From positions 54,546 through 118,545 of the forward strand of contig CAJUDS010000007.1 of the NCBI GenBank assembly GCA_910585345.1: a stretch of 64,000 nt of DNA. Direction: 5' to 3'. This document shows positions 18,390 through 24,619 of this stretch, piece by piece. The notes under the pieces were generated by a model that saw only the letters and a program-made list of their open reading frames with translations, was not told the origin of the DNA and did not search any database. The translations under genes and the position numbers were made by a program. The first letter of the stretch is position 1. Each line of letters opens with the position of its first letter. The stretch comes from an uncultured Lachnospiraceae bacterium (lineage in GTDB: Bacteria > Bacillota > Clostridia > Lachnospirales > Lachnospiraceae).

Positions 18390-18736
18390 TGGGTGAACAA
18401 AAATTTTAGGGATTTTTTAGGACATAAATGAACATTGTGAAACAATGACCCCCGCTCTCTCTGGATACACCGCATGACTTTGTGGCTATGCAGTGCCTTT
18501 GCTTTCAACACCATTCTTTCTTGTAAACATCCACTCCACTATATATACTTCCATCTCCCAGTTCTGGATTGTCAACATTTTTTAGGTAACTTTCTGGTAG
18601 TGACTACACTTTTTTCAATTACCTGCTAAAAGTATAGCATAGAGTAACCGCCAATTCTACTCATCTCTTTTCAATTCCCGCCCTGCTTAGCACAAACCCT
18701 CTTAATACCCTGTTTACGGCAAGTACGCATCCCCAC
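18390..18736. other. Non-coding stretch upstream of the restriction-modification operon
   Basis: I see no gene with a ribosome binding site here and no strong secondary structure. It probably marks the end of the transferred AT-rich segment. Confidence 0.35.
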
Positions 18737-18890
18737 GGCAATCACATGCGTTGACATTTGATGAACATTCAGAATTGGTTTTCCCAGGCGCTGCCCGGCA
18801 TAAAATTTCTGTGTGTACGCCGGGCAGAAACTATTGTATTTTCTGCAAAGTCATACGCACAGAAACTTTATGCCGACAGTGCCTGCTACT
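18737..18890 (+). repeat. Dispersed intergenic repeat, family 1 (copy A)
   Basis: The copy begins with a conserved lead (GCGTTGACATTTGATGAACA), then the hairpin arms TGCCCGGC (18792) and GCCGGGCA (18819). It then has a strand-reversed partner of the same sequence ending in TTATGCC near 18875. Copies B (31155), C (35051) and D (48879) share lead, hairpin and order. Frames across it encode similar peptides only because the DNA is repeated. Confidence 0.75.
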
Positions 18891-19060
18891 GTCGCATGAG
18901 TGTAAAGAAATCATTTTTCGCGGCAACCGTTTATTTTACGGAATTGTCCATCTGTCCCTACACACAAACAACCAGCGTAGGAACAGCCGCAGGATTGACA
19001 GCTTTCCGTATCTGTGACTTGCCGAAGGATATCAGCATTTTCTTACTGCCCTGATCTCTG

Positions 19061-19137
19061 CCAGCAGTTCCCGGACAGGGAGGTCCGGGAAAGGCCGCCC
19101 GCGCCCGGACGGCGCGTGAAGGCCGTCTGCGTTGCAA
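19061..19137 (+). repeat. GC-rich hairpin module, family 2 (copy A)
   Basis: The core is an inverted repeat around CCGGACA, followed by GGCCGCCCGCGCCCGGACGG and GCCGTCTGCGTTGCAAA. Very similar modules lie at 35181-35254 (opposite strand) and 50238-50310, and a shorter form at 31269-31304. In every case the module is intergenic and next to a family-1 or inverted-repeat element. Confidence 0.75.
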
Positions 19138-19331
19138 ATATGGCAGAGAAAAGATGAACACTCTGTAGAATATCTCACTGTAATGGTCAGGGCAGTTAGA
19201 AAATACGATATCCGCAGGACGGAGCTGATACGGAAACTGTACAATCCTGTGACAGACACTTATCATGGCCGTCATCTGTCGCACAAGTGTTTCCAATTTG
19301 TTCCTTCCTGCCTTTGTCGCGGCGTATACCG

Positions 19332-19533
19332 ACGGGAATCAATTTTCAAAATAAATACTTATGACTTGAGACAAAATGTTTACATTGCAGAGTAATGTAA
19401 ACATTTTGTACAATAAACCGCTCAGAAAAGCTGGTTTTCCTGAGCGGTTTTTGTACATAAGTTTTATGCCGTCTGTGGCGGCAAATCTTTTTGTCTCAAG
19501 TTATAGACATTATGTTTGAAAATTGATCTCCGT
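19332..19533. repeat. MITE-like element with about 45-bp terminal inverted repeats
   Basis: The outer arms begin ACGG(G/A)-ATCAATTTTCAAA and end ACTTGAGACAAAA (the innermost 12 bp, 19364-19375 and 19490-19501, are perfect). The inside holds a 16-bp perfect inverted repeat (19371-19409) and a terminator (19418-19452). There is no coding frame. Size and structure fit a miniature inverted-repeat element. The ACGG-ATCAATTTT ends recall the element at 50146-50413. Confidence 0.6.
19418..19452 (+). terminator. Intrinsic terminator within the MITE-like element
   Basis: CCGCTCAG pairs with CTGAGCGG across a 14-base loop and is followed by TTTTT. No gene upstream clearly uses it, so it may end a small RNA or block read-through into the downstream gene. 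Confidence 0.65.
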
Positions 19534-19657
19534 GGGCGCATCCCCCTCCCCTATTGTCTTCTCTTTCTCCGCGGTGTACAATACTCTCTGTAAAAATGCT
19601 GCAGAGCGGCAATCCTGTGGAGCAGCTAACAGCGCATACCTCGAAAGGAGATAAAAT

Positions 19658-19909
19658 ATGAGCAAATACGACACGCTGTGGGAGTATATTCGGAAAAACG
19701 GCAGTCCCGCTTTTCAACTGACTTTTCAGGAAATAGCGGACATCGCAGGCGTCCCGCTTGACCACTCTTTTTTACAATCCAAAAAAGAACTGACACAGTA
19801 CGGGTATCAGGTCGGAAAAATATCCATGAAAGAGCAGACGGTTATTTTTCATCAGCTTCCTTCTCATACTGAAGCAGTATCTTCCCAGCCCTGTAAACGG
19901 AAAAATTAA
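19658..19909 (+). CDS. Small conserved protein, winged-helix-like, function unknown
   Basis: The 83-residue protein resembles short Firmicutes proteins that begin MSKYDxLWEYI and contain LTFQEIADIAGVPLDHSFL and YGYQVGKISMKEQTVIF. The pattern suggests a compact helix-turn-helix with a beta wing. AAAGGAG precedes the ATG at the right distance. Its last 68 bases overlap the end of the convergent DUF4173 gene, which is unusual, and the last 17 or so residues fall outside the conserved part. I assign no function. Confidence 0.75.
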   Translation: MSKYDTLWEYIRKNGSPAFQLTFQEIADIAGVPLDHSFLQSKKELTQYGYQVGKISMKEQTVIFHQLPSHTEAVSSQPCKRKN

Positions 19910-21545
19910 AGTTTCTGATTCCCATCGTTTCATAGCGTTCCAGTTTCTGATCCAGTTTACGGGGATATGCAGACAGTTCCCCAAGCATGCCGGCCTCCTT
20001 CATAGCAGGCACCGCATCACTGCTCAGACTGCATAAATAACGGATGTCCAGACTGCCATTGTCGTGGGTCAGATTATACTTCGCAATTACATAATCCGGT
20101 TTTGCCAGCGAAAAAATCAGATAGCAGACCGTAACAGCCGTCATCATATACCGGAACAGCGGAAAACGCACCCGGTAAACCGTGATAATACAACCCACCA
20201 GCAGGAGATCGATCACTGCCAGCGCCCACAAAACCAAAAGCCGCAGAAAGGTAAGCTGACATGCCTGCACATACAGTATCATCCGCATAGCCGAAGAAGC
20301 ATCCATAATCACCGTGCAGACGGAAAACACAGTCAACAGCGCTTTTAAGATCCTGTGCTCCCGGAACCAGCAAATGCAGATCAGAAGAATGGTCAGATTG
20401 ATCAGACAGACAAGCAAAAGCTGGAAAAACCCCTCCCGCGCATAAGCGGAATATGTCTGGCCCTGCGGCAGCGCGCCATTTTCCAGAAACAGGTAAAAAA
20501 TTTGTATCGATGAAAAAAGCAGGTAAACTACAGTCAGAACGGAAAGAAAGGTAATCCCTATGAGCGGTTCCCATTTCTGCCTCTCTTCCGCAGCAAACGC
20601 CTTTTCCTTTTCTCCTCTCTCTGAAAAATAGGCTATCAGTCCGTAAACGCCGATACTTCCCGTCAGCAGCAGCAGACACAGATAGAAAAAGTGAGCGGGA
20701 AACCTGACTGCACCCAGCATTTCTCCCAGCAGATGCCCGAACACAGCATCCGCGCTTGCCAGCAGACATAACACGACAAGCAGAACCGGCGCAGAAACCG
20801 CAATCCCGATCCAGATATATTTACCGGCGGACGAGCGCTCTTTCTCTCTCCCTTCCATATGCCGCTTCATGGAACAGAAAAAACAACCCCAATACGCGGC
20901 GGCGGCAAAAGGCGCCCGCAAGATCTGCAGCACATACTTCGCAAACCCCCACCCTTCCGTATTACAGAAATGAGAGAGCAGAAAGCTCAAAACAAGCAGC
21001 AGCAGTCCGATCGTATTGAACGCGGTCAGCAGCCTGCTTCCTGTCAGGCAGTTGCTGATACTAAGGGCCAGCCATGCGGTAAAATAAAACAAAACGTCTT
21101 TCCCTGTCTCGATCTCCATCCGCTGCAGTATCCAAAGCAGCCCGGCCATTGTAGCGACAGACAATACCGGTACGGAGATACCGCCAAATCCGGGATACAG
21201 GCAGATGGTAAACAAAACGCCATATAAAATACAACCAAGTCCATACCATCCGAAATGGTCCATCATCGCTTCCAGCCGCACACCGCGCCGTCTTACAGGA
21301 ACAAACACCGGAGCGCCCGTCTGTTCTCCCATCCTGTTTACATAATTTGTCCACGTGTAAGGCGCAGGCCCCGCCCCACACATCTGTCCTGCCTGGGAAC
21401 GCTTCTCTTCCGTATTCCCGCCGGTGCATGCGTCTCCCCCCGCACCGGCTCCGTCCGTCCCATAAGAGCATCCGCCGCCCGCTGCCGCACTGCCGGGTTC
21501 AGGCGCAGGTATATTGACTTCTCCATACATATTTTCTCCGTACAT
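19842..21545 (-). CDS. DUF4173/DUF4153-like multi-pass membrane protein
   Basis: The 567-residue protein has a Gly/Ala-rich cytoplasmic N-terminus of about 95 residues, then at least ten hydrophobic helices and a soluble C-terminal tail. The motifs SADAVFGHLLG and YNLTHDNGSLDIRYLCSL fit the DUF4173 family, found in operons with small regulators. The function is unknown. GGAGGAGAG precedes the ATG, 34 bp after the helix-turn-helix gene ends, so it belongs to the DUF2975-HTH-DUF4173 operon. Confidence 0.85.
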   Translation of the reverse strand: MYGENMYGEVNIPAPEPGSAAAGGGCSYGTDGAGAGGDACTGGNTEEKRSQAGQMCGAGPAPYTWTNYVNRMGEQTGAPVFVPVRRRGVRLEAMMDHFGWYGLGCILYGVLFTICLYPGFGGISVPVLSVATMAGLLWILQRMEIETGKDVLFYFTAWLALSISNCLTGSRLLTAFNTIGLLLLVLSFLLSHFCNTEGWGFAKYVLQILRAPFAAAAYWGCFFCSMKRHMEGREKERSSAGKYIWIGIAVSAPVLLVVLCLLASADAVFGHLLGEMLGAVRFPAHFFYLCLLLLTGSIGVYGLIAYFSERGEKEKAFAAEERQKWEPLIGITFLSVLTVVYLLFSSIQIFYLFLENGALPQGQTYSAYAREGFFQLLLVCLINLTILLICICWFREHRILKALLTVFSVCTVIMDASSAMRMILYVQACQLTFLRLLVLWALAVIDLLLVGCIITVYRVRFPLFRYMMTAVTVCYLIFSLAKPDYVIAKYNLTHDNGSLDIRYLCSLSSDAVPAMKEAGMLGELSAYPRKLDQKLERYETMGIRNFNFSVYRAGKILLQYEKEADEK

Positions 21546-21578
21546 ACTCTCCTCCTAATTGGCTCATTGCCTTCTCAT

Positions 21579-21791
21579 TCATGCTTCCTCATCAGGCCGC
21601 CATTCCAGAATATCTCCCGGCTGGCAGCACAACGCCCCGCAAATCTTATTCAGCGTATCTATTTTAATAGCCTTTGCCTTTCCGTTTTTCAGAATGGAGA
21701 TATTGGCCATGGTGATGCCCACCCGCTCGGAGAGCTCCGTTACGCTCATTTTCCGTTTTGCCAGCATCACATCCACATTGATTATAATCAT
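21579..21791 (-). CDS. Cro/CI-type transcriptional regulator (YozG-like)
   Basis: This 70-residue protein is a single helix-turn-helix (LSERVGITMANISILKNGKAKAIKIDTLNKICGALCCQPGDIL). It is the small XRE form that is regularly paired with DUF2975 membrane proteins. It lies between the DUF2975 gene (16 bp upstream) and the DUF4173 gene. The perfect palindrome at the operon promoter (22341-22381) is a natural candidate for its binding site. Confidence 0.9.
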   Translation of the reverse strand: MIIINVDVMLAKRKMSVTELSERVGITMANISILKNGKAKAIKIDTLNKICGALCCQPGDILEWRPDEEA

Positions 21792-21807
21792 AGCTCCTCC
21801 CTTCCGT

Positions 21808-22287
21808 TCAGATCGTCAGCTCATTTTCCTGCGCCAGCTCCGCCGCCTTATAGATCAGATGCGACAGGGCTGCCGCCGCCACCGTCACGGTTACGCCCAC
21901 AAAAACCACGACAATGCACAAAAGCAGCAGACCACCGCTGCACATATCAAAAGCAAAGAACACACCGCTGCCGGCAAAAAGCAGCGCCGAATCAAACGCC
22001 GCCAGACCTGCAATATATTTCAGCATCCTGGCGTTGACATACGAAAAAGAATTGTCTCTGCCGATTTCCGACGCCACTCTCCAGCAGCATAACAGCACCA
22101 GATAACACGGCGCCGCAGTAACCCACAGGAACACCACCCACGGCGCGTAACAGCCGCGGTACTGCGGCAGACTGTTCACTATCGTCTTTCCCCAGGCGGG
22201 AAGAAAATAGAAATAAATAATCAGTCCACAGATACCAATGCCGATAATAGCCGCTTTTAATGAATTAGACAGACCCTTTTGGCTCAT
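21808..22287 (-). CDS. DUF2975 membrane protein
   Basis: The 159-residue protein has four hydrophobic helices with a short polar C-terminus (KAAELAQENELTI), the layout of DUF2975. Such proteins are almost always encoded next to a small Cro/CI regulator, as here, and are thought to be membrane partners in its control. The ATG at 22287 follows GGAGGA; an earlier codon at 22308 lacks this site. It is the first gene of a three-gene operon. Confidence 0.85.
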   Translation of the reverse strand: MSQKGLSNSLKAAIIGIGICGLIIYFYFLPAWGKTIVNSLPQYRGCYAPWVVFLWVTAAPCYLVLLCCWRVASEIGRDNSFSYVNARMLKYIAGLAAFDSALLFAGSGVFFAFDMCSGGLLLLCIVVVFVGVTVTVAAAALSHLIYKAAELAQENELTI

Positions 22288-22316
22288 ACAAATCCTCCTC
22301 TGGTGCATTTTTCCAT

Positions 22317-22345
22317 ACTATAGCACCGCAAACGCAAAAAGTCAA
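22317..22345 (-). promoter_or_regulatory. Sigma-A promoter of the DUF2975-HTH-DUF4173 operon
   Basis: On the minus strand, TTGACT is followed after 17 bp by TATAGT. The -35 box overlaps one edge of the palindrome at 22341-22381. Confidence 0.7.
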
Positions 22346-22381
22346 CAAATATTTATCGTTTTACGATAAATATTTGTTGAC
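22341..22381. promoter_or_regulatory. Perfect 19-bp palindrome, candidate operator
   Basis: Two perfect 19-bp arms are separated by TTT; the centre reads ATCGTTTTACGAT. The arm touches the -35 of the downstream operon. On the minus strand the hairpin is followed by CTTTTTG, so a role as lysA terminator is also possible. Its AT-rich stem and exact symmetry favour a protein-binding site. Confidence 0.65.
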
Positions 22382-22471
22382 TAATAAGATAACAGGAAAG
22401 CAATCGTTTTTTCCCGCATAGTTTTTCCTTCCCGAAAGGATACCGAAAAGCGCCCCGCCCCACAACTTATT

Positions 22472-23728
22472 TTATTTCCCAAACGCCTCCAAATCCAAAG
22501 TAGCGAAATAGTCCTCCTTTGTCTCTGCCCGGCGGATCAGCTTTGTACTGCCGTCTTCCTTCAGCAGAATCTCTGCGCTCCGCAGTTTTCCGTTATAATT
22601 ATAACCCATGGAAAATCCGTGCGCCCCGGTATCGTGTATCACAAGGTAATCGCCGACCACAATCTCCGGCAGCGGCCTGTCAATGGCAAACTTATCACAA
22701 TTTTCGCACAGACCGCCCGCGATATCGTAGACATGATCGTGCGGCGCCGTCTCTTTGCCCAACACGGTAATGTGATGGTATGCTCCATAAACCGCAGGAC
22801 GCATCAAGTTGGCGGCACAGGCGTCCACACCGATGTATTCTTTGTAAATATGTTTCTCATGGACTGCCTTTGTCACGAGGCAGCCGTATGGGCCTAGCAT
22901 AAAACGCCCCATTTCCGTATAGATCGCAAGATCATCCATTCCTTCCGGCACAAGCACTTCCTCATACGCCTTGCGCACGCCTTCGCCGATCGCGATGATG
23001 TCATTGGGCATATCCTCCGGCCTGTAGGGGATACCTACGCCGCCCGACAAATTGATAAAAGCAATATGGATACCTAATTCCCGCTTCAGCTCCACTGCCA
23101 GCTCAAACAAAATCCGGGCCAGCCTGGGATAATAAGCCTCCGAAATCGTATTGCTTGCAAGAAAAGCATGGATGCCGAAATGCTTCACCCCCTTATTTTT
23201 CATATAGCGGAATGCATCCCGCATCTGTTCCTTCGTCATGCCGTATTTTGCATCCTGGGGCGTATCCATAATTTCATTGTGTATCTCAAAATTTCCGCCC
23301 GGATTATAACGGCAGCACATTGTCTCCTGAAAAGGCGCTATTTTTTCATAAAACTTCAAATGGGTGATATCGTCAAAATTAATAATCGCACCCAGATCAG
23401 AAGCCAGCTTAAAGTCCTCTTCCGGCGTCATATTGGAAGAAAACATAATTTCTTCCCCATGAAAGCCAACCCTGTCTGATAAATACAGTTCCGTATAGGA
23501 CGAACAGTCTACCCCGATCCCCTCTTCCCGCAAAATCTGCATCAAGTATGGATTCGGAGTTGCTTTTACCGCAAAGTACTCCCTGTATCCTTTGTTCCAT
23601 GCAAACGCCTGTTTTACCCTGCGCGCGTTCTCCCGGATTCCTTTTTCGTCATATAAATGAAACGGAGTCGGATAGTTTTCCGCCATCTCCCTTACCTGCT
23701 CAAGTGTTACAAAAGGCTTCTTTTCCAT
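22472..23728 (-). CDS. lysA: Diaminopimelate decarboxylase family protein
   Basis: LysA decarboxylates meso-diaminopimelate to lysine. The 418-residue PLP enzyme has the lysine motif EYFAVKATPNPYLM, the NLSGGVGIPY glycine loop and the substrate and dimer motif GGLCENCDKFAIDRPLP. HDTGAHGFSMGYNYNG closes the active site. It diverges from a TrmB-type regulator across a symmetric operator (23820-23887). Ornithine/arginine decarboxylases of the same fold are less likely given the GxCEN-type motif. Confidence 0.88.
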   Translation of the reverse strand: MEKKPFVTLEQVREMAENYPTPFHLYDEKGIRENARRVKQAFAWNKGYREYFAVKATPNPYLMQILREEGIGVDCSSYTELYLSDRVGFHGEEIMFSSNMTPEEDFKLASDLGAIINFDDITHLKFYEKIAPFQETMCCRYNPGGNFEIHNEIMDTPQDAKYGMTKEQMRDAFRYMKNKGVKHFGIHAFLASNTISEAYYPRLARILFELAVELKRELGIHIAFINLSGGVGIPYRPEDMPNDIIAIGEGVRKAYEEVLVPEGMDDLAIYTEMGRFMLGPYGCLVTKAVHEKHIYKEYIGVDACAANLMRPAVYGAYHHITVLGKETAPHDHVYDIAGGLCENCDKFAIDRPLPEIVVGDYLVIHDTGAHGFSMGYNYNGKLRSAEILLKEDGSTKLIRRAETKEDYFATLDLEAFGK

Positions 23729-23819
23729 ATTGCGTATCCTCTCTTTCGTGGTTTACCTGCCAAGAATGTACCACAGGCCCACGCAGATGTCAATCCTGTT
23801 TTCTCTATTATTGGTATTT

Positions 23820-23887
23820 TTTAGGAACACTATAAAATCTCTGTTTTCCTTGACAAAACACCTATTTTATTTCATAGTGTTCCTAAA
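23820..23887. promoter_or_regulatory. Symmetric divergent promoter/operator between lysA and the TrmB gene
   Basis: Perfect 14-bp arms (23820-23833 and 23874-23887; arm sequence TTTAGGAACACTAT) face each other across 40 bp. Rightward, TTGACA (23850) and CATAGT (23873) are 17 bp apart. Leftward, TTGTCA (23851-23856) and TATAGT (23829-23834) are 16 bp apart. Each -10 sits in one arm, so a protein bound to both arms would repress both promoters. Confidence 0.7.
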
Positions 23888-23920
23888 TAGAAATTATATT
23901 ACCCCGAAAGGAGCACCGCT

Positions 23921-24619
23921 ATGTACCCTGTCACAGAAGAACTGCTGCATTTCGGCCTTACAAGGCAGGAAGCCAATTTATATCTGACTCTGCTTTCCCA
24001 TGGCGAACTGTCCGGCTATGAAGCCGCCAAGCTCACCGGTATCTCACGCTCCAATACCTACAACGCCCTTGCCGGACTGGTGGAAAAGGGAGCAGCCTAC
24101 AGTATGGAAGAAAATGTCGTCCGCTATACCGCAGTGCCTTTCCGGGAATTCAGCGGCAATGTCATCCGCCGGCTGCAGCAAAAACAGGAAAGCCTGCTGC
24201 CCCGTCTGCCGCAGCGGAAAACGGAAACCCAGGGCTATATCACCATCCGCGGCACACAACAGATTATGGACAAACTGGTCAATCTGATTCTGGAAACAAG
24301 GCAGCGGCTCTATATCTCCGTGCCCGCTGATATACTGACTTTGGTAGAACCGCTGTTAAAACAGCAGATTGCCGAGGAGAAAAAGGTCGTTATTCTCTCT
24401 GATCTCCCCGCCCCTCTTCCCGGGGCTGTCTGCTATACGACCCGCAAGGGAGCCGGTCAGATCCGTCTGATTGTAGATTCCATCAAGGTACTGACCGGCA
24501 GAATATCCGACGGCGAAGACGCCGCCTGCCTCTTTTCCCTAAACCGGAATCTGGTTGACATATTTAAGGAAATGCTCAAAAATGAGATCACACTAATCGA
24601 GATGGGGAAAGATATCTGA
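23921..24619 (+). CDS. TrmB-family transcriptional regulator
   Basis: The 232-residue protein has an N-terminal winged helix (FGLTRQEANLYLTLLSHGELSGYEAAKLTGISR is its span, about residues 8-40, followed by SNTYNALAGLVEKG). It also has a C-terminal TrmB-type effector region with a phospholipase-D-like fold (DKLVNLILETRQRLYISVPADIL region). TrmB proteins usually sense sugars or other metabolites. Here the gene diverges from lysA and very likely binds the paired arms at 23820-23887, repressing itself and lysA. AAAGGAG precedes the ATG. Its end overlaps the convergent GTPase gene by 27 bp. Confidence 0.85.
   Translation: MYPVTEELLHFGLTRQEANLYLTLLSHGELSGYEAAKLTGISRSNTYNALAGLVEKGAAYSMEENVVRYTAVPFREFSGNVIRRLQQKQESLLPRLPQRKTETQGYITIRGTQQIMDKLVNLILETRQRLYISVPADILTLVEPLLKQQIAEEKKVVILSDLPAPLPGAVCYTTRKGAGQIRLIVDSIKVLTGRISDGEDAACLFSLNRNLVDIFKEMLKNEITLIEMGKDI

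Noticed and set aside
18751..19054. Open frames whose peptides start MMNIQNWFSQAL and resemble one at 48708-48995
   Set aside because: The likeness comes from the shared family-1 repeat DNA. There is no ribosome binding site, and the frames break in other copies.
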